DNA of 64,000 nt from Bin80 sp965215475 (GTDB taxonomy: Bacteria; Bacteroidota; Rhodothermia; Rhodothermales; Bin80), in contig OZ244061.1 of assembly GCA_965215475.1 (NCBI GenBank), positions 992,001 through 1,056,000 on the forward strand, given 5' to 3'. Shown here piece by piece: positions 46,684 to 55,230 of this stretch (position 1 is the first letter of the stretch; every line of letters begins with the position of its first letter). The translations under genes and the position numbers were made by a program. The notes beneath the pieces were generated by a model. It saw only the letters and a list, made by a program, of their open reading frames with translations, was not told the origin of the DNA and made no database searches.

Positions 46684-47274
46684 TCCTTGCGGAGTTCCTA
46701 CCTCTCGCGCCTCTTCGGTTCCACCGATACCGTCAGACAACGCTCTATGTACAAGAGTATCCACTTCTGGTTCGTGTGACCGCTTTCATCAGCAGATCAT
46801 GGTTGATGGTATCAAAGTATCCTTTGATATCCATGTCTAAAACCCATGCCCACTTCCAACAACGCACACGTGCCCGTTGGGGTGCATCATGGGCTGATTT
46901 GTTCGGTCGGTATCCGTAGGAATCCGAATGGAACACACGTTCCACCTCTGGTTCCAGTACCGTCTTGACCACCATCTGTGCCACGCGATCCGATACCGTT
47001 GGAATTCCCAAAGGACGGATTCCCCCGTCTGGCTTCGGGATATTCACTCGCCGAACCGCTTGAGGATGGTAACTGCCCGATGCCATATCTTGTAGATATT
47101 ATCTTCAAGATTTTCCTCAAATTCGGCAATGAACTGCCCATCCATTCCCGCTCCTCCTTGATTTTCCTTTACTCGTTTCCACGCGTCCCATACTTGTTGC
47201 TGGGGCACCGGAAACGGTTTTGCGGTTTGCATGGAAGTCCTCCCTCTCGGTTGCTTCTTTGCGTCCTGCTGCAT
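46684..47274 (-). pseudogene. Group II intron reverse transcriptase, 5' part
   Basis: The N-terminal frame from 47274 has VWDAWKRVKENQGGAGMDGQ and then NLEDNIYKIWHR; the frame changes near 47086, and the second frame has SGSYHPQAVRRVNIPKPDGG, RPLGIPTVSDRVAQMVV and WVLDMDIKGYFDTINHDLLM, which are RT domains 1-4 with the first catalytic Asp. The frame changes again near 46760. At least two frameshifts and the IS make it inactive. Confidence 0.85.
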
Positions 47275-47775
47275 GGTTCACCCCCTTCGCTCCGTTTCCA
47301 TTACAGTAACTTCTTCACTACTACGAGGGGATCCGCCCCTGTGGGATACGTTGGTACTCTGTATCTCACGGGTACGGCCCGCTTGATACGCTCCCTTTGC
47401 ATTCTCCCGACAGGTTCCGTATAAGGGCCCGAATCGCAGTCTCGCCATCTATATGCCAGTTGGCCCGTATGCAGGTATCCGCCAACCTTGTCCCAAGATT
47501 CCCTCCCTACCTTGGTTTTGACTCTCGTCTATATCTTTTCGACATGTCATCCATGGTTCCTTTACATTCGACGCTACGATTCACACCTGATCGGTTTCTA
47601 ACCCTACCTTTTCCCAGCACGCTCACCACGACATCTCTTGAATGTCGCAGCTGTGGGTGGTTTACAACCCCCGCCTGTACAGCGATGGTGGAGGACCTAC
47701 CTCCATCCCTCATACAGTTACTATATCTTGTAGACTAAGTCATTGCTTACCTCCAAATCTATTTACGTGGCACAC

Positions 47776-48000
47776 AGAAGGCAGAAAAATAGTCCAGATA
47801 TGCAGGTTTAGGTTGTCTCGATTCTATGATGCTTCATGAAGTCAGATCCATGTGTTTGAGCCGTCTACCTACCATGCACCCGGCTACGTGCTGCATCTGA
47901 GCCATGATATCCATCTCACGGATATTGTGTTTGTCGGAGAGCTTCTTAAATGTACTTGTTTAGGTGTTTCTTGCTTAACTAGTGGTACGTGCCATGAAGC
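47776..48000 (-). pseudogene. Degenerate coding remnant upstream of the intron
   Basis: On the minus strand one frame reads TFKKLSDKHNIREMDIMAQM, then VGRRLKHMDLTS, a stop, and SIIESRQPKPAYLDYFSAF right up to the intron 5' edge. Removing the intron would join this frame in phase to the transposase remnant (FSAF-Y-TIPYHG). It may be the missing transposase N-terminus, decayed, or an unrelated remnant. Confidence 0.3.
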
Positions 48001-48102
48001 GTGTGCTTGAACCTTGAACAAAAGCCTTCCAGTCCATTTGTATGCGCCATACCGTTCACCCACTCACCAACTGAGTGCGTAACGGTCTCATGGTCCATTT
48101 TT

Positions 48103-48166
48103 GAATATTCCGCTGGAAGTGGGACAGTGAATCCGCTCGAACTGGGACACTTCCAGCGGAATATTC
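48103..48166 (-). repeat. Inverted/paired repeat resembling a transposon end
   Basis: GAATATTCCGCTGGAAGTG at 48103-48121 is repeated in inverse at 48148-48166. Between them lies AATCCGCTCGAACTGGGAC. Read on the minus strand, the units GTCCCAGTTCGAGCGGATT and GTCCCACTTCCAGCGGAAT match the pair at 3688-3728. Confidence 0.5.
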
Positions 48167-48431
48167 ACGGATTAACGGAAAAATTCAAGAAATTAAAACC
48201 ATTGGGAGAGGATACAGAAGATTTGAAAACTTCCGCGTTGCGATTCCAGTGCGGAGGTTTAGACCTACACCCACACATATCGTGATAGAACCGTATTTTC
48301 AAACCATCTTATTGCATGCTCTCCGTGATAGACGGTGAGTAAGGCACCGTAGATGCGCATCGTATTAATCCTTGCATAGTCGCCTCAATGCTACACTGAA
48401 TCGTTTGCGACGTGGAGAAATAGACCTCAAG

Positions 48432-48467
48432 CAAAACGAAAAACTCAATCCGTCAAAACTTTATTCT
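48432..48467 (+). repeat. 36-bp direct repeat, left copy
   Basis: CAAAACGAAAAACTCAATCC followed by GTCAAAACTTTATTCT. It matches 55181-55216 at 33 of 36 positions by eye. The two copies bracket the AAA, IS and coiled-coil region. Confidence 0.6.
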
Positions 48468-48618
48468 AAACGTAAGTTTCCAAATCTGACGTCATATCAC
48501 CGAATTCTCTTTTATCTTTATGGGATTGGATGAATAAAGATCAAGGGGCATACATGTACAGGGTCTACAAGTATCCCCGCCAAGTTTACTATTCTTGACT
48601 GTAGCGACCACCTCTGCC

Positions 48619-49394
48619 TTACTTCTTGATCGGCATGGAATCCTTTGTTTGATCAGACTCTATCTGCTCAGGTTTAGCAAATAATGCCTTCGTGCCGTGC
48701 ATGTCAGCCGAATCCATTGCTTTGCCCCGTGCATATACGTCAACGAGCCATCTCTGCATGGAGGGGATTGGAATACCATAGTCACCACCTACTCTCTCAT
48801 CAAGAATCCCTTGATGAAGTACTTTCTTGAAAAGCTTGTCTGCTTCGTTGGCTGAGTATTTCTCTAGGATTGCAGACATGATGTCTTCCTCCCCTACAGT
48901 CCCGCCTACAGGCAGATTGGCAAATACTTGTGCCAGAAGCTGACGCTTTGCACGGGAAATGCCGTGCGCACGTTCTTGATAATACTCTACCTGATTTACA
49001 CGCCCCTGCGCAATCACAATCTCAAGGTCGTCTTTCGTAGGTAGCCTCTCTATGTCGGCAAGGTAGTCTGCCGCAGCCCCCGCATATGATATGACGTGAT
49101 GGGGCCATCCATGCGTGTGCTCAGCAATGGACTCAACCCAACCCGATGGCGGCTTAGCCACGCCCCCCTCATGAACAATGAGATCTCGTATAACGGCACA
49201 GGTAGATTCGTGGTCTAATGACCCAAGACGTACGCGACAATGATCTTCATACCGAGAAATCCCGAGTGAGTTAAGTGCAAGCTCTACCGTTCCCAAACCA
49301 GCCGCAAGAAGGATGACTGGGCACCCGACCTCTCCATTGTGGATGACGTTTAAGGTGCTCGTGGCCAGGGACTTGATGTCCATAGGTGACGTAA
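48619..49394 (-). pseudogene. AAA-type ATPase, C-terminal part (split by ISAzo13-type element)
   Basis: Open frame of about 258 residues. It contains CPVILLAAGLGTVELALNSL (post-Walker-B/sensor strand), ISRYEDHCRVRLGSL, and WVESIAEHTHGWPHHVISYA (sensor-2-like region), then a winged-helix-like tail. This resembles Orc1/Cdc6- or TniB-like AAA ATPases. Removing the IS with one TAA target copy restores the frame to the Walker B piece at 51287-51350 (EAQHLSNL-TSPMDIK). The Walker A part is not present. Confidence 0.7.
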
Positions 49395-51286
49395 GGGTTG
49401 GCGAAAAAATAACTCAGTCATATATTTTTATTTTTTCTCAATATTTTCTCTTGATCTAGCTACTTAAATCTTTCTTCATTCGACCATTTATTGCGTTTAA
49501 CGGGTGAATTTGCTCTGTTTGTCATATTTATTATATTTAATATAATTACGACAAACATTCCTTCCCATGTCTAAATCTCCCGATTCGAATCAAATCATCA
49601 CCGACCTCATTCGTCATAAAACGGTGGTGACCCTGCCGGAGGTACATACTGTGCTGGGTCCGGTAAGTCATCGTACGGTTTGCCGTAAACTGGTAGAGGC
49701 AGGGGTGCACTCCAGCTATTCTCACCGTGGTCGCTATTATACCCTGGAGGAGTTGATTGAATATGATGTTAATGGGCTCTGGTCGTATAATGACATTCAT
49801 TTTTCTCGGAATGGAACGCTCAAGGAAACCTTGGTAAGGTTGATCCATCAATCGGAGGCAGGTCTGTTTTTGCAGGATCTCAGGAAGACCGTAAAACGGG
49901 AGGTTTTGGGGGCACTGAATGGGTTGATTCAGACGAAACGTATTGCAAAAACGAAGCTCCATGATCAGAATCTGTATGTATCCAAACACGCATCCCGGCG
50001 AAAACGGCAACTCCGCAATCGTACGGTCCCCGAGATCGTGGATCCCGTTTATGAGAGAGCTCGAAAGGATCTCATGGCGATTTTAGATGAACGACAACGG
50101 AGATTGTTTGCCGGATTAGAATCCCTTCGCCCGGAAAGTGGCGGGGATCAACAAGTTGCCATCCGGTTGGGGATGGCACGTAGCACGGTGAGCACAGGCC
50201 GGAAGCAACTGTTGTCTGGGGAGTTTGAGAAAGATCGGATTCGCAGGTTCGGTGGAGGACGCAAGTCTGTGAAAAAAAAACCCTGAAATCTTCGTCATCC
50301 TTGACCGAGTGATCCACTACGATATCGCGGGAGATCCATGTAATGGGCACCGTTGGGTTCGGCGTACCACCGCTTCCATTGCCATGGCTCTGGAAGCGTG
50401 GGGCATCTTCATTCGTGATCGTACGGTAAGCCAACTCCTGAAATCGCAAGGGTATGCGTTGCGGGTCAACCACAAGCAGTTGTCCACCCACCTCCATCCC
50501 GATCGGGATCGACAATTCCAGTTGATCAAGGAGTTCCGGGATTGGGCCGACACCAACGGAGCACCTCTGATTAGTATCGATACCAAGAAAAAAGAAAAAC
50601 TTGGGCCGTTTCTCAATCCGGGAAAAGCTTGGAGTTTTTCTCCTGAACTCGTCTATGATCATGATTTTCCTTCACTCGCAGAGGGCATCGCCATTCCCTA
50701 CGCGATCTACGATATTCGTGCCAATGCGGGCGCGTTCTATGTGGGGAGTTCCTACGACACTCCTGAATTTGCCGTCGACAATGTGGCGTCCTGGTGGAAA
50801 GAGATTGGTCAGTATGAATATCCACATGCACAAGATCTCTGTATTCTGGCCGATAGTGGAGGTAGTAATGGATGTCGCCCCCGAGCCTGGAAATACTTCT
50901 TACAACACAAACTAGCCGATGTATTTGGATTGACGATTCAGGTCGCCCACTACCCCAGTGGAGCTTCCAAATGGAATCCGATTGAACATCGGCTCTTCAG
51001 TGAAGTCTCTAAAAACTGGGCCGGGATTCCTCTCCGATCCATGGAGATCGTCCTGAAGGCTCTACGCACGACCACGACAAAAAGCGGACTCACGGTCGTT
51101 GCACAGAAAGTGGAAAAGATCTATGAGAAGGGAATCAAAATCAGTCCACAAGAAATGGAGGATCTCCATCTGGAATACAGGTCCACATTGCCGCGGTGGA
51201 ACTACACCATCAAAGCAGCGCCAAAGACGCAAATACGCGTGTCGATCTGAAAATATTAGATGACTAAGTTATTTTTTCGCCAGCCC
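49395..51286 (+). mobile_element. ISAzo13-type insertion sequence
   Basis: Terminal inverted repeats GGGTTGGCGAAAAAATAACT (left) and GGGCTGGCGAAAAAATAACT (right, complement), extending to YAGTCAT. A TAA target duplication flanks it (49392-49394 and 51287-51289). It carries one transposase split over two frames and interrupts the AAA ATPase gene. Confidence 0.85.
49567..51250 (+). CDS. ISAzo13-type (Rhodopirellula-type) transposase in two frames
   Basis: ORF A (49567-50286) has the DNA-binding N-terminus (KTVVTLPEVHTVLG, SHRTVCRKLVEAG) and ends SVKKKP. ORF B (open before 50309, to 51250) has DPCNGHRWVRRTTASIAMAL, SIDTKKKEKLG with the first catalytic Asp, CILADSGGSNGCRPRAWKYF with the second, and PSGASKWNPIEHRLFSEVSK with the Glu. 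The join lies at nine A's (50272-50280). A slip there gives VKKKNPEIFVILDRV, which restores the usual full-length transposase of about 550 residues. This could be programmed frameshifting or an indel. Confidence 0.85.
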
Positions 51287-51350
51287 TAAGGTTGCTTAGG
51301 TGTTGTGCTTCGTCAAGCACCAAGATCAGGCCGGCTTCTGGAGCAAGATG
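51287..51350 (-). pseudogene. AAA-type ATPase, Walker B fragment
   Basis: Reads HLAPEAGLILVLDEAQHLSN on the minus strand, a clear Walker B (LVLDEAQ). It is the upstream continuation of 48619-49394. It is cut on its other side by the IS1634-type element, and no Walker A segment is found beyond that element. Confidence 0.7.
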
Positions 51351-53703
51351 CTTAACCCAAGTTCGTCAAATGTAGTCATATTTTTTCGTATACCCCTCCT
51401 GTCCCCATTTTCGGGATTTTTTTTGAGGCAAACGATCCCCTCAACGATCGTTCAAATCGGCCGTAACTGTCAGATGATCAATTCATCGTTCCATGGCAAC
51501 GTTGGAGATATCACTTCCTTGACATGTGATCTAATGCACCTTGATGGCTGTGCGTCTGGAGTGGATAACTCCAAACGCGACATAGAGGACAAAACATGAA
51601 TCTTGATGAAGATCTGCGATCAGCTATTCGGTTCGTTCCTCAATACACCGGGTGTTCTTCGGATCATAGTTGAGCCCGATACAATCCATAATGTCTTCTA
51701 CAAACTCGGGGATATCTTCGTCGATATGGGTGAGTAGATATCTCTGTTTGGTTTTCGGAAGTTTCGTTGTGACACGGCGGACACGATTGAGATGGGTCCG
51801 TAGGGTTTCCCAGCTGTAATGGATGTGATTCTGTTTGAGAAGCGTTCGCACCAAATGCGCCGCATAATACGCCAGAACCGTAATGAACATGTGTCCTTCG
51901 ATACGCCCATCGTCTTGATGATAGATCGGTTGTAGTCCTAGATCCGACTTCATGACTCTAAAGGTCGCCTCAATCTCAGTCAACCGGTGGTAGTGCTGAA
52001 CGGTGGTCTGAAGATCCCAATCCGTGAGACTGGTTCGGATCACATATCCTCCGATGAAGGCCTGACGCTCGTCATACCTCTGCGATCGATGATAGACCAC
52101 CGATGCGGCATGATCGGTTCCTTCCTTCGGCGACACCTTGATATCATACAGATGAGAGACCATCGAGAATTCGTTTTTCAGACGGCCGACTTTTTGCTCC
52201 ACTAAAACGAAGTTTTTCATCCGTCTTGGCAGAGATAACCCAACATGTAGATCTTCAAGAGCCTCCTCAAACTTTTTACATTTGGCATCCATGATCGCCT
52301 TCTCTTTGCCTTCACTATGGATATAGATGAACCGCTCCTTGATGATCTGATCACCGTCGGATTGGATCTCCAGGGACTCCTCATGTTGTTGATCCTCATC
52401 GTCGTTCCTATCGGATTGGAGATCCCAGGCCCTCAGTTTTACCCCCGAAGTCGTCTCAAACTCCTCATCTGGGGTCCGTCTGGGGGCAGGGGGGTTCTTT
52501 CGACGGTCAACGGTGATCCATGCGTAGCCATGTTGATCAAGGTAGGCAAGATTCTCTTTGGTGGAAATGCCTGCATCCATAATCACGGTCACCCCGTCAA
52601 CATCAAGATTCTCAAGGGCCGCTTGTAACGTTTTTGACTCGCCCACATTCCCCGGCAAAATGTCAACATTGCATGGAAAGCCCGCTTCATTGATGCTCAA
52701 CGCCAGCGTGACCAGCGGACAGTCCGATCGCTTTTCCTTGCTACGTCCATGCTCCCTTAATTCCCCCTGTTTTCGTCCATGGAAATAGGTATTGGTCAGA
52801 TCATAAAACACGATGGTATGTCCAAACCCAAGGAGCTCTTTTGTGTTTGAAAAAAGACGTTTCGTAATGGTTTTGTGATGTTTGTGCAAGCGATCCGAGC
52901 ATCGATACAACGAACTCAGGCTCGGTGATTTGCACCCAAGAAGTTCGACAATCGAGGATTCATCACGCATCCATTCATGCGTCTTTTTTTCACTGCCCGG
53001 GCGGAGCATGCGCCCAATCACCAGCATACGAGCAGTATGGATCTGTTCCTGTGAAAGTCCCAGTTCAAGTAAGAGTTCGGCAAACCCCATCAGTTGAAGG
53101 GCTTTCAAGCCAACCCGTTCTCCGCCAACGGTTCGTGAATCGGGATGCGACATCTGCTCGGGGATGATCCAGTGATGCTGATTAGGTTTGGCATGAACAT
53201 CATACCCATCGGCTTCAAGCTGATCGGCGGTGGCGATCACGGTCTGTCGGAAGCCCTCTTCGTACGCCTCAAGCGAGGAGGTGCCTTTCAGATAGGACTT
53301 GACCTGTTTGCCAAAGTCTTTCCAGAGTTCCTGGGGAATCTTGAAATCGGGTCCAAGATTGAGCAGGTTAAAGGTGCGTGGATTTCCATCCACGCGGCGT
53401 GATTCAGCGAGTGCAAATCCGGGGATGGAGGTTCCATTTTTGCGCTGATGAGATTGGGTGCGAACAAACATTTTGTCAAAGAATGGGAAGAAAAAAATGA
53501 AAAACTTATGGCTACAATATGACTACATTAAAACAATGTTCCCAAAAATCGCACATTTTTACAAAAAAACCCTGAAAAAGGGGGGGAATTGGGCTAAAAT
53601 GAGCTGATTTGACGCTAAATTAGCTCAAATCAGGGGGCGTGATCAAGAAAATGATCCGAATTTTGAAAGATTTTTGAGGGGCCCTGACGAACTTGGGTTA
53701 AGT
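51351..53703 (-). mobile_element. IS1634-type insertion sequence
   Basis: 18-bp terminal inverted repeats CTTAACCCAAGTTCGTCA at 51351-51368 and the complement at 53686-53703. One transposase gene fills it. No target duplication is visible at the flanks, which suggests a rearrangement or deletion after insertion, consistent with the missing AAA N-terminus. Confidence 0.8.
51624..53471 (-). CDS. IS1634-family transposase
   Basis: 615 residues, full length for this family. The first Asp lies in TIVFYDLTNTYFHG, the second in VTVIMDAGISTKENL, and the C-terminal DDE signature around YHRLTEIEATFRVMKSDL with the catalytic Glu. The central region has GHMFITVLAYYAAHLV helices. The frame is unbroken, so the element may be active. 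Confidence 0.9.
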   Translation of the reverse strand: MFVRTQSHQRKNGTSIPGFALAESRRVDGNPRTFNLLNLGPDFKIPQELWKDFGKQVKSYLKGTSSLEAYEEGFRQTVIATADQLEADGYDVHAKPNQHHWIIPEQMSHPDSRTVGGERVGLKALQLMGFAELLLELGLSQEQIHTARMLVIGRMLRPGSEKKTHEWMRDESSIVELLGCKSPSLSSLYRCSDRLHKHHKTITKRLFSNTKELLGFGHTIVFYDLTNTYFHGRKQGELREHGRSKEKRSDCPLVTLALSINEAGFPCNVDILPGNVGESKTLQAALENLDVDGVTVIMDAGISTKENLAYLDQHGYAWITVDRRKNPPAPRRTPDEEFETTSGVKLRAWDLQSDRNDDEDQQHEESLEIQSDGDQIIKERFIYIHSEGKEKAIMDAKCKKFEEALEDLHVGLSLPRRMKNFVLVEQKVGRLKNEFSMVSHLYDIKVSPKEGTDHAASVVYHRSQRYDERQAFIGGYVIRTSLTDWDLQTTVQHYHRLTEIEATFRVMKSDLGLQPIYHQDDGRIEGHMFITVLAYYAAHLVRTLLKQNHIHYSWETLRTHLNRVRRVTTKLPKTKQRYLLTHIDEDIPEFVEDIMDCIGLNYDPKNTRCIEERTE

Positions 53704-53747
53704 ACTTCCTTTGGAGTTGCTGTAAATTAGGAGGGAATATCGGTGAT

Positions 53748-53873
53748 ATGGCCTCAGTTTTTGGAAACTTGCGTTATGAGGATTTTGGGCTGTTAGATCC
53801 CAAAGAGTTGCACTCATATATGGGGAACCATCCTATTTCAGTCGGGTTCACCGTTCTTGGTTCTCGAGATTGA
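53748..53873 (+). CDS. Possible 41-residue ORF upstream of the coiled-coil gene
   Basis: ATG at 53748 with a GGAGGG 12 bp upstream. Encodes MASVFGNLRYEDFGLLDPKE and 21 more residues, ending 9 bp before the coiled-coil gene. No family is recognised. It could be a remnant. Confidence 0.25.
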   Translation: MASVFGNLRYEDFGLLDPKELHSYMGNHPISVGFTVLGSRD

Positions 53874-53882
53874 GTATCTGTT

Positions 53883-54524
53883 ATGGCTGTGTTTGATCTT
53901 TACATCGCTGCAGGAACTTCGGTTTTTTTGATCATTGGTTCTTTGGTCAGTGTTATTTCGCTGTTATCCCGGAGGCTTACTCGCTCCATAGAACAAACGA
54001 ATGCTAGGATCGACAGGAATGAGGCTAGGCTTACTGCTTCAATCGACGAAGTAAAAACCAGCCTTGCCGATAGGATCGACAGAGTTGAAACCAGAATCGA
54101 CGAAGTTGAAACCAGAATCGACGAAGTTAAAACCAGTATCGACAGAGTTGAAACCAGAATCAACGGAGTTGAAACCAGAATCAACGGAGTTGAAAACAGA
54201 ATCGACAGAGTTGAAACCAGAATCGACAGAGTTGAAACCAATCTTGTCGATAGGATTGACGAGGTTAAAACCAATCTTATCGATTCAATCGACGAAATAA
54301 AAATCAGGATCAACAGAGTTGAGACGAGGCTGACTGCCTCCATAGAAAAAGTTGAGACGGAGCAGAAGGGGATGAATGCTCAAATTACTGATTTGTCCGG
54401 TAAGGTATACGTACTGAATGGACAAGTGCAAGGACTCGTGGTTCAGATACGTGGCAGAGAGGGAATCCTGATGCAAGAAGAGATTCCGCCACCGCTCCCC
54501 CCGCCTATATCTGCTCAGGGATAA
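53883..54524 (+). CDS. Membrane-anchored coiled-coil protein with 7-residue repeats
   Basis: 213 residues. One N-terminal TM helix (about 4-28, LYIAAGTSVFLIIGSLVSVI). Residues about 35-165 are a long coiled coil made mostly of heptads of the form IDRVETR, IDEVETR or INGVETR. The C-terminus has a Pro-rich tail (IPPPLPPPI). Heptads with Ile/Val in core positions suggest a parallel bundle. The DNA shows 21-bp units (see repeat entry). It follows the small ORF and precedes a methylase remnant, so it lies within the mobile region. Confidence 0.7.
   Translation: MAVFDLYIAAGTSVFLIIGSLVSVISLLSRRLTRSIEQTNARIDRNEARLTASIDEVKTSLADRIDRVETRIDEVETRIDEVKTSIDRVETRINGVETRINGVENRIDRVETRIDRVETNLVDRIDEVKTNLIDSIDEIKIRINRVETRLTASIEKVETEQKGMNAQITDLSGKVYVLNGQVQGLVVQIRGREGILMQEEIPPPLPPPISAQG
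54070..54250 (+). repeat. 21-bp tandem repeats coding for coiled-coil heptads
   Basis: About eight to nine units of ATCGACAGAGTTGAAACCAG with small variants (ATCGACGAAGTTGAAACC, ATCAACGGAGTTGAAACC). Length is in frame, so unit gain or loss would change coiled-coil length without a frameshift. Confidence 0.8.
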
Positions 54525-54690
54525 GACCGTTCAGTTAGATCGCGTCTGAGCTACAACCATGCCATATCCTGAGTTAACTCTTTGATGTAACAGGGAATAA
54601 TGGACATCCTGAAACCGTGAAAATGTCACACAAAGCAGGTTATCTGCCATAACGGCTGGGCAGGATATCAGCTCAGCTTGACTCACTGCG

Positions 54691-55107
54691 GTGGCTAGTA
54701 ATAAGAAATATGTAGGCAATGGATGGATGCCTATCTCAAATATTAATCTGGATCAGGCGAAAGCGGCATCGGTATTTCTTAATTCAACATCTGGTCGTTT
54801 ACAAATCATGAGGTCACCCGGTAAAAAACTTCAGTTCCCGATATATAGTGCCAGGGAAACGGCCAATATTAGAGTTCCCGATCTAAGTGACAAGCAGATC
54901 ATGGATGTTTTAGCTGATTGCTGGGAGCAGACGAAAGATATGAAAGTGCCTCAGTTTCGCGATGGTGAATGTGAAGTCAGACGGCTCTGGGACGAGGCGG
55001 TCGCAACTGCACTCCAGTGGGATATAGCTGAACTTGAAGAATTGAAATATCTTTTGCATAAAGAGCCATTTGTAAGAGGGTATGGTTACAATCAATATGA
55101 AAATTAG
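54691..55107 (+). pseudogene. DNA methylase C-terminal (target recognition side) fragment
   Basis: 138 residues from a GTG at 54691. VGNGWMPISNINLDQAKAA, VFLNSTSGRLQIM, LQFPIYSARETANIRVPDL and RDGECEVRRLWDEAVA resemble the C-terminal part of N6-adenine methylases of the type I/BREX-like class, which follow the catalytic domain. The catalytic motifs are absent, and the upstream 160 bp are degenerate with a TGA in frame at 54679-54681. It is probably the remains of a larger gene. The family assignment is moderate. Confidence 0.5.
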
Positions 55108-55180
55108 GTTCAATCATCGTAGAGGTTCCCCTAAAACCACCTCTCCCCCTTATAGTGAATTACAGATTAGCGTATAACTC

Positions 55181-55216
55181 CCAAACGAAAAATCCAATCC
55201 GTCAAAACTTTATTCT
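55181..55216 (+). repeat. 36-bp direct repeat, right copy
   Basis: CCAAACGAAAAATCCAATCC followed by GTCAAAACTTTATTCT; matches 48432-48467. It lies 15 bp downstream of the E1 gene stop (minus strand), a typical place for insertion of mobile DNA. Confidence 0.6.
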
Positions 55217-55230
55217 TGATAATCTCCCGA

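Larger units (their letters stand above)
44477..47775 (-). mobile_element. Group II intron, interrupted by an IS4-type element
   Basis: The 3' end is clear: domain V of exactly 34 nt at 44517-44550 (minus strand begins GAGCCGAATGAG, ends ACGTTCGGTTC), followed by a domain VI hairpin (AGCCGAGGGG / CCCCTCGGCT) and a terminal AC at 44477. The 5' end is placed at GTGTGCC (47775), which matches the GUGYG consensus; this is less certain. Without the IS and its target duplication the intron is about 1.85 kb, a normal size. The encoded reverse transcriptase is broken by frameshifts and the IS, so it is probably immobile, although the ribozyme core could still be intact apart from the insertion. Confidence 0.8.
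48001..48618. other. Gene-poor stretch with repeats
   Basis: No convincing gene. It contains the inverted repeat at 48103-48166 and the 36-bp repeat at 48432-48467, both listed separately. A 94-codon plus-strand frame at 48001-48285 crosses the inverted repeat and has no domain. Confidence 0.4.

Noticed and set aside
48001..48285. 94-residue plus-strand ORF
   Set aside because: It runs through the inverted repeat and shows no protein-like pattern.
53861..53877. Fifth copy of the palindromic element
   Set aside because: Only 13 bases (CGAGATTGAGTAT) match the element's interior, with no terminal repeats.
54531..54719. Minus-strand 62-residue ORF
   Set aside because: It is antisense to the degenerate region before the methylase remnant and shows no recognisable pattern.
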